NCBI RefSeq assembly: GCF_028464145.1 | Contig: NZ_JAQPCG010000014.1 | Coordinates: 1-51,204 of the forward strand | Length of the DNA: 51,204 bases | Reading direction: 5' to 3' | Origin: Maribacter sp. PR1 | GTDB lineage: Bacteria > Bacteroidota > Bacteroidia > Flavobacteriales > Flavobacteriaceae | In this document: positions 8,597-16,645 of the stretch, piece by piece | Numbering within the stretch: position 1 is the stretch's first letter | Layout of the letters: each line of letters begins with the position of its first letter | Position numbers and translations under genes: made by a program | Notes under the pieces: generated by a model | The model's input: only the letters and a program-made list of their open reading frames with translations | Told to the model about the DNA's origin: nothing | Databases searched by the model: none

Positions 8597-8703
8597 AGTG
8601 CGAAAATATACAATTAACCTTTAGTTAACTTTAAAAGCATCTTTTTCGATGTTCACAGGTAACTAACAATTGGCTGTTAATAAAATACAATTTTATGTTG
8701 ATA

Positions 8704-8737
8704 AGATAAAAAAACCGAAGATGAAAATCTCCGGTTT
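8704..8737 (-). terminator. Terminator downstream of accA
   Basis: On the minus strand AAACCGGAGAT pairs with ATCTTCGGTTT (one mismatch or wobble), followed by a T-run at 8712-8705. It lies 26 nt after the accA stop. Confidence 0.75.
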
Positions 8738-8762
8738 GTTCGTATGTCACTAAAATGGTGTA

Positions 8763-9716
8763 CTATCCATTAAAAACGCCCATGTCAGCGTACTTTTCCA
8801 TGCGTTGTTTAAGTAATTCTTTTGGTGATAACTTTTGCAATTCCTCAAAATTAGTAACTATTTTATTTTTTAGAATGTCAAAGGTCTTTTCGCGATTTGC
8901 ATGTGCACCTCCGGCCGGTTCCCTAACAATTTCATCAATCAATTTCAATTTCTTCATATCATTTGCAGTTAGCTTTAAAGCCTCTGCCGCTCTTTCCTTA
9001 TACTCCCAACTCCTCCACAAAATTGATGAACAGGATTCTGGTGAAATTACGGAGTACCATGTATTTTCTAACATTAACACTTTATCACCTACACCGATAC
9101 CAAGAGCGCCACCACTTGCACCCTCTCCAATAATGGCAACTATAATAGGCACCTTTAAACGGGTCATTTCCAAAATATTTCGTGCAATGGCTTCTCCCTG
9201 TCCGCGCTCCTCAGCTTCAATACCTGGATAAGCTCCTGGAGTGTCTATAAGGGTAACAACTGGAATTCCAAACTTTTCGGCCGATTTCATTAAACGCAAT
9301 GCCTTTCTATAACCTTCTGGATTTGCCATTCCAAAATTGCGATATTGTCTTGTTTTGGTGTTGTATCCCTTTTGCTGACCAATAAACATATAACTCTGGT
9401 CTCCAATTTTGCCAAGGCCACCAATCATTGCCTTATCATCCTTTACGTTGCGGTCTCCATGTAATTCTAGGAAAGTATCTCCGCAAATAGCTTTGATATA
9501 ATCTAATGTATATGGCCTATTAGGATGCCTTGAGAGCTGAACCCGCTGCCAGGGAGTAAGGTTTTTATAGATATCCTTCCGGGTTTCCGCTAATTTTTTC
9601 TCGATTTGCTTACAGGTTTCGGTAACATCTACATCGCTCTCTTCACCAATAATCATACACTTGTCCAATTGCTCTTCCAGTTCTTTAATTGGAAGTTCAA
9701 AATCCAAATACTCCAT
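8763..9716 (-). CDS. accA: Acetyl-CoA carboxylase carboxyltransferase subunit alpha
   Basis: AccA with AccD transfers carboxyl from biotin to acetyl-CoA, making malonyl-CoA for fatty acid synthesis. The 317 residues match the family (about 317-320). Visible signatures are [19 protein letters not shown], the crotonase-like core [23 protein letters not shown] (split here), and [16 protein letters not shown] with the oxyanion glycines. [13 protein letters not shown] is the standard flavobacterial start, so the ATG at 9716 is chosen over 9725. A TATCTTTG -7 box lies at 9756-9749 on the minus strand. accD is not in the window. Confidence 0.97.
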   Translation of the reverse strand: MEYLDFELPIKELEEQLDKCMIIGEESDVDVTETCKQIEKKLAETRKDIYKNLTPWQRVQLSRHPNRPYTLDYIKAICGDTFLELHGDRNVKDDKAMIGGLGKIGDQSYMFIGQQKGYNTKTRQYRNFGMANPEGYRKALRLMKSAEKFGIPVVTLIDTPGAYPGIEAEERGQGEAIARNILEMTRLKVPIIVAIIGEGASGGALGIGVGDKVLMLENTWYSVISPESCSSILWRSWEYKERAAEALKLTANDMKKLKLIDEIVREPAGGAHANREKTFDILKNKIVTNFEELQKLSPKELLKQRMEKYADMGVFNG

Positions 9717-9748
9717 AGTTTTCAATAAGATTTCGTTAGTTGCGTAGG

Positions 9749-9756
9749 CAAAGATA
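9749..9756 (-). promoter_or_regulatory. -7 box of accA
   Basis: The minus strand reads TATCTTTG, 33 nt upstream of the accA ATG. The -33 element is poor (TTT rather than TTG). Confidence 0.5.
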
Positions 9757-9775
9757 AAACTTTAAAAGGTATTCT

Positions 9776-10669
9776 TTATCTAGTCCCCAATTTTATGCCA
9801 GCCCTGTATTTTAATATGCCGTTCAATATTACGGTCATTAAAATGATCAAGGCACCTAAATAAAACAAAGGACTCATTTGTTCTTCAGAACCAAAAATGA
9901 ACCATGCCAACAGTATACCGTATACCGGCTCCAAATTTGTAGTCAACATTACTGTATACGGCGTTAGTATTCGCATTACCTTAATGGAAGCAATAAAGGC
10001 GTATGCAGTACACACCAATGCTAAAACCAGTAGATACATCCAATCCTTTAAGTTTAGCTCGAAAAATTCATAAGAAAAGCTTCCTCTTAGTACTAGGACA
10101 GAAGTTAGAAACAATACCCCTATCCCTAACTCATAAAATGAGATAACCGAAGGTTTATGATTTTTTACCAATTTCCCGTTGACCAACGAAAAAATAGACG
10201 CTAGGAGGGCGGATATTAAGGCGACAATCATACCATAAGTGTAAGTAGACTCTACCCTAAAGATTAGAACCAATCCTAGAATTACTAGAATTCCAAATAC
10301 AATTTCGTACGCAATTATTTTTCTTTGAAAAAGAATTGGTTCCAATAATGCAGTAAAAAAAGCGCCTGTGGACATCATCGCCAATGCCACTGAAACCGTT
10401 GAAATTTTTATGGCGTAGAAAAAAGTTACCCAATGACAAGCCACAACTATACCCCCGAACACCAACCAAGCCAAAGCTCTTTTATCCACCTTCAGTCGAA
10501 AACGAAAGACACTTACATAGAAAAAAATAAAAAGTGTTGCCAAAAGCATACGGTACCAAACCAAGGGAAGGGAATCAATGGAAATAAGCTTGCCCAATAT
10601 GGCCGTAAAGCCCCAAATAAATACAATAAAGTGTAAGTGAAGTAGGTTAAGGATTCTATCTTTTGGCAT
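9776..10669 (-). CDS. EamA/DMT-family transporter
   Basis: This is a 297-residue inner-membrane protein with about ten hydrophobic helices, made of two EamA repeats (WGFTAILGKL near the N-terminus and a second copy after residue 150). Members export metabolites or amino acids, and the substrate cannot be told from sequence. The start MPKDRILN at 10669 overlaps the end of the LptF/G gene by 14 bp. This shows translational coupling and rules out the longer frame reaching 10777. It is the last gene of the tgt-lptF/G-eamA operon. Confidence 0.9.
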   Translation of the reverse strand: MPKDRILNLLHLHFIVFIWGFTAILGKLISIDSLPLVWYRMLLATLFIFFYVSVFRFRLKVDKRALAWLVFGGIVVACHWVTFFYAIKISTVSVALAMMSTGAFFTALLEPILFQRKIIAYEIVFGILVILGLVLIFRVESTYTYGMIVALISALLASIFSLVNGKLVKNHKPSVISFYELGIGVLFLTSVLVLRGSFSYEFFELNLKDWMYLLVLALVCTAYAFIASIKVMRILTPYTVMLTTNLEPVYGILLAWFIFGSEEQMSPLFYLGALIILMTVILNGILKYRAGIKLGTR

Positions 10670-11738
10670 TTTGCAAAAGATAAAAGGCCAACACTCCAAA
10701 TAGTACATTGGGAATAATAACAGCCAATAGCGGTGAAAAACCGGACTGTTCAGCCAAAGTACCGAACACCTTGTCAAAGAATATAAATATAAAAGCCACC
10801 AAAATACCGAATGCCAAATTCACGCCCATCCCCCCTCTTCGCTTAACGGAGGAAACAGCAACAGCAATAATCGTAAGTATAAACGCCGTAAGTGGAAGTG
10901 CCCATCGTTTATATTTAACCAAAATATAAGTGTTAATATTGGAGGCCCCCTTTCTTTTTTGGTCAGCAATGAACTTATCCAATTCAAATAGGTTTTTTGT
11001 CTCGGCCACGTAAGATACCGGGGTCAGATCATCAATTTTAAAAGAGAAAATAGTGTCCAAACGGCGTTTACTTTCTATGTATGCCGAATCCCCGACCATT
11101 TTTCGCTTTACATAAGAAGTCAATCTATAATTACTATCCTTTTCTACCCATCTAATATTTACTGCAGAAATTTTAAACTCAAGCTCATTGTTACTATTAA
11201 ACCTTTCAAATGTGAAATTGTGTCCCAATTGCCTGGCTGGATCAAAACTACTTACATAAATAAAATCCGTTTCGTTCAATTGATTGAAAATATTGTTGGT
11301 AATCCTATCCTGCTTACCCCTTTTCAAATATTTGAACTTAAACTCATTAAATCCAATACTCGCCTGTGGTACAATAAACATGGTCATAAAGAACATGATA
11401 ATCGCAATAATTGTGGCTCCAATCAAATAAGGTCTTAAAAATCTACCATAGGAAACACCTGAACTAAGAATAGCAACAATCTCCGTATTATTGGCCAGTT
11501 TGGATGTAAAAAAGATGACTGAAAGGAAAAGAAATATGGGAAAAAGCAAGCTCCCAATGTAAATGGTAAAATTTAAATAATAAAACAATATCTCATTTAA
11601 AGGTGCTTCATTGTCGATCATCTTACCGATTTGTTCGGCAAGATTTGCCATTATTCCTATAGGAATAAATAGTAGAAGCATCACCGAAAAAGTGGCCAAA
11701 TAACGCTTTAATATGTATTTATCTATAATAGAGAGCAC
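10656..11738 (-). CDS. LptF/LptG-family lipopolysaccharide export permease
   Basis: This is a 360-residue YjgP/YjgQ-type inner-membrane permease. Three N-terminal membrane helices (from LSIIDKYILKRYLATFSVML) are followed by a periplasmic jellyroll-like region (about residues 130-255) and three C-terminal helices (ALPLTAFILTIIAVAVSS onward). With LptB it forms the transporter that extracts LPS from the inner membrane, and an lptB gene lies at 38668. The start is GTG at 11738, overlapping the tgt stop as TAGTG. Whether it is LptF or LptG cannot be decided from one copy. Confidence 0.93.
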   Translation of the reverse strand: MLSIIDKYILKRYLATFSVMLLLFIPIGIMANLAEQIGKMIDNEAPLNEILFYYLNFTIYIGSLLFPIFLFLSVIFFTSKLANNTEIVAILSSGVSYGRFLRPYLIGATIIAIIMFFMTMFIVPQASIGFNEFKFKYLKRGKQDRITNNIFNQLNETDFIYVSSFDPARQLGHNFTFERFNSNNELEFKISAVNIRWVEKDSNYRLTSYVKRKMVGDSAYIESKRRLDTIFSFKIDDLTPVSYVAETKNLFELDKFIADQKRKGASNINTYILVKYKRWALPLTAFILTIIAVAVSSVKRRGGMGVNLAFGILVAFIFIFFDKVFGTLAEQSGFSPLLAVIIPNVLFGVLAFYLLQNAKR

Positions 11739-12868
11739 TATAATCTTTTATCCATTTGTTTGACCATAGTATTTTTCCAATTGAAAAAATCACCTTCCAA
11801 AATGTGTTTTCTTGCTTCACGGGTCAGCCAAAGATAGAACCCTAGATTATGTATCGTGGCAATTTGCTTACCTAAATATTCATTTGCCGCAAACAAATGT
11901 CTTAAATAGGCTTTGGAATATTCCCTATCCACAAATGTAATTCCCATTTCATCAATTTGGGAAAAATCATCTTCCCACTTTTTGTTTTTGATGTTAATGG
12001 TTCCATGAGCAGTAAACAACATACCATTTCTAGCATTTCTAGTAGGCATTACGCAATCGAACATATCTATACCTAAGGCAATGTTTTCCAAGATATTAAT
12101 GGGAGTTCCTACCCCCATAAGATATCTTGGTTTGTCCTCTGGGAGAATCTCGCAAACGACCTCTGTCATCCCATACATTTCCTCTGCAGGTTCACCAACG
12201 GATAACCCACCAATAGCGTTTCCTTCAGCACCGGCATTTGCGATATACTCGGCAGACTGTCTTCTTAAATCTTTATAGGTAGACCCTTGTACTATTGGGA
12301 AAAAACTTTGGGAATAATCATAAGTAAAAGGTACCTTTTCCAAGTGATTGATACAACGATCCAACCAACGGTGGGTCATGTGCATAGATTGCTTGGCATA
12401 ATTATAATCACAGGGATATGGTGTACATTCATCAAAAGCCATGATGATATCGGCGCCAATCACTCTTTGTATTTCCATGACACTTTCAGGAGTGAACATA
12501 TGCATAGACCCATCTATATGCGATTTGAATTTCACACCTTCTTCCTTAATTTTTCTATTACCGGATAAGGAATATACTTGGTAACCACCACTATCGGTCA
12601 AAATGTTTCGATCCCAGCCCATAAATTTATGCAAGCCACCTGCTTGTTGAAGAATTGGGGTCTTTGGCCTTAAAAAAAGATGGTAGGTATTTCCTAATAT
12701 AATATCCGGATTTATTTCCTCCTTTAGTTCCTTTTGGTGAACCCCTTTTACGGATGCTACGGTACCCACAGGCATAAAAATAGGGGTTTCAATAGCGCCA
12801 TGGTCGGTGGTAATGGTTCCCGCCCTTGCCTTACTACCTGTATCTGATTTATGTAAAGAGAATTTCAA
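11738..12868 (-). CDS. tgt: Queuine tRNA-ribosyltransferase (tRNA-guanine transglycosylase)
   Basis: Tgt swaps G34 of GUN-anticodon tRNAs for preQ1, the queuosine precursor. Family signatures are TPIFMPVGTVASVKGV, the catalytic LTDSGGYQV aspartate, DIIMAFDECTPYP, GGLSVGEP and a C-terminal HNLGFYL stretch. The usual zinc cysteine cluster of bacterial Tgt (CxCxxC near residue 300) is not evident here: the corresponding region reads NIKNKKWEDDF. The start is TTG at 12868 (MKFSLHK, 376 residues, the family norm). The longer frame begins inside the -7 box TATCTTTG at 12894-12887 and so cannot be transcribed. It is first in an operon with the LptF/G permease and the EamA transporter. Confidence 0.95.
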   Translation of the reverse strand: MKFSLHKSDTGSKARAGTITTDHGAIETPIFMPVGTVASVKGVHQKELKEEINPDIILGNTYHLFLRPKTPILQQAGGLHKFMGWDRNILTDSGGYQVYSLSGNRKIKEEGVKFKSHIDGSMHMFTPESVMEIQRVIGADIIMAFDECTPYPCDYNYAKQSMHMTHRWLDRCINHLEKVPFTYDYSQSFFPIVQGSTYKDLRRQSAEYIANAGAEGNAIGGLSVGEPAEEMYGMTEVVCEILPEDKPRYLMGVGTPINILENIALGIDMFDCVMPTRNARNGMLFTAHGTINIKNKKWEDDFSQIDEMGITFVDREYSKAYLRHLFAANEYLGKQIATIHNLGFYLWLTREARKHILEGDFFNWKNTMVKQMDKRL

Positions 12869-12886
12869 TAGTGTTGAATAAAGTTG

Positions 12887-12894
12887 CAAAGATA
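12887..12894 (-). promoter_or_regulatory. -7 box of the tgt operon
   Basis: TATCTTTG on the minus strand implies transcription from about 12880. This places the tgt start downstream, at the TTG at 12868. The -33 match is weak. Confidence 0.5.
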
Positions 12895-13106
12895 ACGAAC
12901 TCTTAGGCTTAAAAACCTAATAAAAACCTAAGATGGCTTAACCTTTTAAGTTAATCTTCCTGATGGATTAGACAAATCAAAACTAGATGACTCCATTAGA
13001 TTTGTAAAACAATAAAGAGTAATACCTTCCGTTTTGATGGTATAACGAGAATGGAAACATTTGGTATTGTTCTTGATATTCATGTTTCAATTAAAATAAA
13101 ACTATT

Positions 13107-13694
13107 ATGAAAAAAACACTTTTTCTTACTGTACTTTTTTTGACCGGATTAACGGCAATGGCCCAAAGTGGTTCCGGGTTCGGAATCAAAGGAGGTTTAA
13201 ACTATGCCGGTAACGGAGACTATTTTGATTCGGTAGGTGATGCCTATGAGAATCCCGATAAGAACTTGGGATATCATCTGGGCGTCTACGGAAAACTAGG
13301 AGGGAAAATCTATTTAAGACCAGAGTTGGTATATACTAGAATAAAGTCAACTTACGACAACGACGACTTTAAAATGAGCAAATTAGATGCACCTGTGCTA
13401 TTGGGAGTAAACGTTATTGGACCATTGAATGTTTTTGCAGGTCCATCATTCCAGTATATTCTGGACACGGATTTTGAAGGCGTAACTTTAGGTGATGTAG
13501 AGAACAATTTTACCGTAGGCCTGAACATTGGTGCAGGGGTAAACTTAGGTAAGTTAGGCATTGACCTGCGATATGAAAGAGGATTTAGTGAAAACGAAGT
13601 CAATTTTATAAATACCACAGGTGGTATTCCTACCGGTGATAGAATCGATACCAGGCCAGATCAATTAATTTTAAGTTTGTCCGTAAAAATCTAG
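13107..13694 (+). CDS. Outer-membrane beta-barrel (porin-like) protein
   Basis: A cleavable signal (MKKTLFLTVLFLTGLTAMAQ) precedes a 175-residue mature domain of alternating amphipathic strands. It contains GFGIKGGLNYAGNGDYF, LRPELVYTRI, GPLNVFAGPSFQYI and ends on a hydrophobic final strand (LILSLSVKI), typical of the OMP_b-brl/PorT-like barrel family. It is probably a small outer-membrane barrel of unknown function. It stands alone between a divergent tgt operon and a bidirectional terminator. Confidence 0.88.
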   Translation: MKKTLFLTVLFLTGLTAMAQSGSGFGIKGGLNYAGNGDYFDSVGDAYENPDKNLGYHLGVYGKLGGKIYLRPELVYTRIKSTYDNDDFKMSKLDAPVLLGVNVIGPLNVFAGPSFQYILDTDFEGVTLGDVENNFTVGLNIGAGVNLGKLGIDLRYERGFSENEVNFINTTGGIPTGDRIDTRPDQLILSLSVKI

Positions 13695-13713
13695 TGAAGA
13701 GTTAAAACAATAT

Positions 13714-13751
13714 AAAAAAAAGCTCCCCGAATTATCGGGGAGCTTTTTTTT
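13714..13751. terminator. Bidirectional terminator
   Basis: AGCTCCCCGA and TCGGGGAGCT form a perfect 10-bp stem around ATTA, with A-rich and T-rich flanks. It serves both the barrel gene (plus) and the convergent FKBP gene (minus). Confidence 0.92.
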
Positions 13752-13767
13752 ATAATTCAGAGGTAAA

Positions 13768-14736
13768 CTAGGAATCCGAATCCAAGTGGTCGGGAACCCC
13801 ATCACCATCCGAGTCTCTCACACTTTCAAATTTGCCTTCACTATCCAAATTTATTTCTTCTATGGTCGGTATTCCGTCTGCATCATCATCTGTGTCATTA
13901 TAATTAGCCAAAAATACTTGTCGTTCCGTTTCCACATCGGTGTTATCATTGTTCAAATTCCCATCGCCGTCTAGGTCCTCTAATATAGAGGGTATACCAT
14001 CACCATCAAAGTCTGTATCCTTTTCATAGGTGAACGTATCCACCTTAAATATCAGAGGTGAATATGCTGAGATAACGGAACCAGAGGGACTATTAAAATA
14101 AGCTAAACCAGAAGGAATAAAAATAGCACCGATTCCATAATCTGAGTAACTTACTGTACCATCTCCGTTAACTATTTGCTCTGTTCCGGTTTTTAAATAT
14201 TCCACCCCGTTTCCAAACCCCCTTACCACTCCGGAAAGATTAAATTGAACAGGTTGGTTACTAGACGCATCAAACAAAGTTCCATCTAAAAGAGAACCTT
14301 CATATCTCAATGTGACATTGTCACCAATTGTCGGCGTAGCTTCTGACCCTCCCTGTCTTGCAATTAAATAATACAAGGTATGGTCTGCAACCTCTTCATC
14401 ACTAACTCTAAACGAAGAAGATTCTACCGTGATAGTCTCCATTCCAAATTCTATTCCAGGAATTGTCCCACTATCCAAAATTGAGATTTTTTCTTGATTA
14501 TCTCCCGCTATGGTATCAAAACGTATTTTATAATCGAAATCTGCTGGGGGATTTTGAAATTCGTCATAATTAAAAAAATGCGTGCTTAAATATTCCATAA
14601 TTTCGGCATCGTCCTCCGCAGCAACTTCTATTATTGATCTAGGCGGAACAACTTCACCTATTGGATCATCATCTTTTTTACAGGACCAAATACTTGCAAT
14701 CATAATAGTCAATCCCAGTAAGTACTTCAATTTCAT
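13768..14736 (-). CDS. FKBP-type peptidyl-prolyl isomerase lipoprotein with calcium-binding-like tail
   Basis: This is a 322-residue lipoprotein. The signal ends in ASIWSC, so the cysteine would be lipidated, followed by the acidic linker KKDDDP. An FKBP domain lies around residues 140-240 (GDNVTLRYEGSLLDGTLFD, GVVRGFGNGVEYL, and IGAIFIPSGLAYF). The C-terminus has Asp-rich thrombospondin type 3-like repeats (DTDFDGDGIPSILEDLDGDG and DSDGDGVPDHLDSD). Bacteroidota often place such repeats before envelope anchors. Related FKBP lipoproteins include gliding protein GldI, but this is not clearly it. The ATG at 14736 is preferred over TTG at 14739. Confidence 0.9.
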   Translation of the reverse strand: MKLKYLLGLTIMIASIWSCKKDDDPIGEVVPPRSIIEVAAEDDAEIMEYLSTHFFNYDEFQNPPADFDYKIRFDTIAGDNQEKISILDSGTIPGIEFGMETITVESSSFRVSDEEVADHTLYYLIARQGGSEATPTIGDNVTLRYEGSLLDGTLFDASSNQPVQFNLSGVVRGFGNGVEYLKTGTEQIVNGDGTVSYSDYGIGAIFIPSGLAYFNSPSGSVISAYSPLIFKVDTFTYEKDTDFDGDGIPSILEDLDGDGNLNNDNTDVETERQVFLANYNDTDDDADGIPTIEEINLDSEGKFESVRDSDGDGVPDHLDSDS

Positions 14737-14812
14737 CAATAATAATTTAGGCGCGCAAGATACAATTTTCCCTTATTTTTGTTCGATAACTTAACAAAGA
14801 TTTTAGTTTACC

Positions 14813-15202
14813 ATGCGCATTGACAAGTACCTATGGAGTACCAGATATTTTAAAACAAGGACGATTGCTACCAATGCTTGTAAAAAAGGTCATGTTAAGA
14901 TAAATGACCAAACCGTAAAACCAAGTAGGGAAGTTTTCCCTATGGATAAAATCTTGGTGAGAAAGAATCAAGTAGATTACCAAATGACCGTTTTGGACAT
15001 TCCACCTAACAGGGTCGGTGCAAAATTGGTAGATATCTATAGGAAAGACACTACACCCAAGGAAGCCTTTGAGCATAAAGAACTTTTACAGTATTCCAAA
15101 GACTATTATCGTAAAAAAGGAATGGGAAGACCCACTAAAAAAGATCGTAGGGAAATTGATGACTATTTAGATTCACCATCGGATTCAGAGGAATTGGAAT
15201 AA
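14813..15202 (+). CDS. S4-domain RNA-binding protein (Hsp15/HslR-like)
   Basis: This is a 129-residue cytoplasmic protein. The first 55 residues are an S4 domain (MRIDKYLWSTRYFKTRTIAT, GHVKINDQTVKPSREV). The basic tail (YYRKKGMGRPTKKDRREIDDYLD) is that of Hsp15, which rescues stalled 50S subunits carrying peptidyl-tRNA. A TATTTTTG -7 box lies at 14774-14781. It is followed by a phosphoribosyltransferase gene on the same strand after 80 bp. Confidence 0.93.
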   Translation: MRIDKYLWSTRYFKTRTIATNACKKGHVKINDQTVKPSREVFPMDKILVRKNQVDYQMTVLDIPPNRVGAKLVDIYRKDTTPKEAFEHKELLQYSKDYYRKKGMGRPTKKDRREIDDYLDSPSDSEELE

Positions 15203-15282
15203 TCTATTGAAAAAGAAATACTAACATATATAGCAAACTATTAGTAAAACAAAAACTATCTTTAAACTGGAAAGCGTTAATT

Positions 15283-15780
15283 ATGGATAACAATATACTG
15301 ACCCACCAGCAGATTCAGCATAAAATTGAACGAATTGCCTACCAAATCTACGAGGCCAATGTATCTGAAAAAGAAATTATCGTTGCAGGTATCGATGGTG
15401 GCGGCCTAAATTTTGCAAAGAAAATCATCGGTGTACTCCAAAAAATTACCGAAGCAGAAATCACCCTTTGTAAAGTGATGATGGATAAATCCAATCCATT
15501 GAAGAGCGGTGTGTCCACTACTCTAAAAGAAAATGAATACACCAATAAAAGCGTTGTTTTGGTCGATGACGTGTTAAACTCCGGTACTACATTGATATAT
15601 GGGGTGCACCACTTTTTGCAAACACCCTTAAAACAATTAAAGACCGCGGTTCTCGTAAATAGAAACCATAAAAAATATCCCGTGAAAGCCGACTACAAGG
15701 GTATCTCGCTTTCTACCTCTTTACAGGAACACGTAAATGTTCTATTTGAACCCAAAAAAAACAGAGTGTTTCTAGACTAA
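15283..15780 (+). CDS. Phosphoribosyltransferase (PyrR-like fold)
   Basis: This is a 165-residue type I phosphoribosyltransferase. The PRPP-binding motif VVLVDDVLNSGTT sits at residues 91-103 and the GIDGGGLNFA loop at 37-45. The overall plan resembles PyrR (uracil PRTase or pyrimidine attenuator), but adjacent pyr genes are missing. It is widespread next to aroK in Flavobacteriia. The substrate is not determined by sequence alone. Its 3' end overlaps the convergent aroK stop by 9 bp. Confidence 0.88.
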   Translation: MDNNILTHQQIQHKIERIAYQIYEANVSEKEIIVAGIDGGGLNFAKKIIGVLQKITEAEITLCKVMMDKSNPLKSGVSTTLKENEYTNKSVVLVDDVLNSGTTLIYGVHHFLQTPLKQLKTAVLVNRNHKKYPVKADYKGISLSTSLQEHVNVLFEPKKNRVFLD

Positions 15781-16287
15781 TAGTTGCTTAATTTCTACTA
15801 CTAAATCTTCCACGGATTTTTGATGGTTATGTACGGAATGACTAGCCTGATTGTAAAAATAACTTCTTTCAAAAAGGTGCTTGGCAATATATTCGGGGAA
15901 TTCCTCTTTAGGTAAGTTAGCAATCAAAGGTCGTTTATCCTTTTCCTTTATAAGCCTTTCACATAATACGGTCAGATCCGTTCTAATATAAATCGAGTTT
16001 GGTGTCGCCTCGTTAATCACTTGCATATTGACACCAAAGCAAGGTGTTCCCCCACCAACGGACAATACAAGGTTTTCATTTAAACTTAAAACTTCCTTTA
16101 AATATTGCGTTTCCTTTTTTCTAAAATAAACCTCCCCTTTATTTTTAAAGATGGCACTTATGCTCATTCCTTCAACATCTTCAATATAGTGATCCAGGTC
16201 TAAAAAATTATAAGTCAGTTGCTTAGACAACAATTTTCCAATAGTCGTCTTTCCACTGCCCATATATCCTATCAGTACAATTTTCAA
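15772..16287 (-). CDS. aroK: Shikimate kinase
   Basis: This enzyme phosphorylates shikimate at O3 in the chorismate pathway. The 171 residues show Walker A GYMGSGKTT (7-15), the shikimate-binding LDHYIE (D32), the GGGTP loop near residue 80, and the lid region EKDKRPLI. The start codon is TTG at 16287, as no ATG precedes Walker A. It converges on the phosphoribosyltransferase gene with a 9-bp overlap, so antisense transcription between the two is possible. Confidence 0.96.
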   Translation of the reverse strand: MKIVLIGYMGSGKTTIGKLLSKQLTYNFLDLDHYIEDVEGMSISAIFKNKGEVYFRKKETQYLKEVLSLNENLVLSVGGGTPCFGVNMQVINEATPNSIYIRTDLTVLCERLIKEKDKRPLIANLPKEEFPEYIAKHLFERSYFYNQASHSVHNHQKSVEDLVVEIKQLLV

Positions 16288-16360
16288 TTATCTAAATTTT
16301 TGTAAAAATCAACTAAAATAAACCGTTTTCAAAAAAAAATAAATTTCTCCCTTTTTAGGC

Positions 16361-16390
16361 TTGGTAAATAAATTATAGGACTTATATTTG
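16361..16390 (+). promoter_or_regulatory. Promoter of tRNA-Lys
   Basis: TTG at 16361-16363, a 19-nt spacer, and TATATTTG at 16383-16390 form a textbook Bacteroidota promoter 35 nt upstream of the tRNA. The downstream CACCCGC is shared with promoter P1 at the left edge. Confidence 0.8.
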
Positions 16391-16425
16391 CACCCGCAAA
16401 CGAGAAATGTTTGCTTTGAAATTAT

Positions 16426-16498
16426 GACCTGGTAGCTCAGTTGGTAGAGCATCTCCCTTTTAAGGAGAGGGTCCTGGGTTCGAGCCCCAGCCAGGTCA
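16426..16498 (+). tRNA. tRNA-Lys (anticodon TTT)
   Basis: This is a complete 73-nt cloverleaf. GACCTGG pairs with CCAGGTC in the acceptor stem and the discriminator base is A. The anticodon arm is TCTCC-CTTTTAA-GGAGA with TTT at 34-36, and the T-arm carries GGTTCGAGCCC. CCA is not encoded. It is monocistronic, with its own promoter and terminator. Confidence 0.98.
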
Positions 16499-16503
16499 CT
16501 GTA

Positions 16504-16538
16504 AACCTTTTAACTATCAAAGTTGAAAGGTTTTTTTA
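16504..16538 (+). terminator. Terminator of tRNA-Lys
   Basis: AACCTTTTAAC pairs with GTTGAAAGGTT over 11 positions (one T-G), the loop is TATCAAA, and a T-run follows. Confidence 0.85.
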
Positions 16539-16645
16539 TTTGTAACATATCCTCTGCAACGTAAACCTAAAACATCTTGATATTGTTTGGAAAAACCAAC
16601 AGCATAAAGCATCTGAATTACCCTAAATAAATTAGAAATAGGTTG

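Noticed and set aside
10670..10777. EamA gene starting at 10777
   Set aside because: The extra residues come from reading the LptF/G gene out of frame; MPKDRILN at 10669 begins the first membrane repeat.
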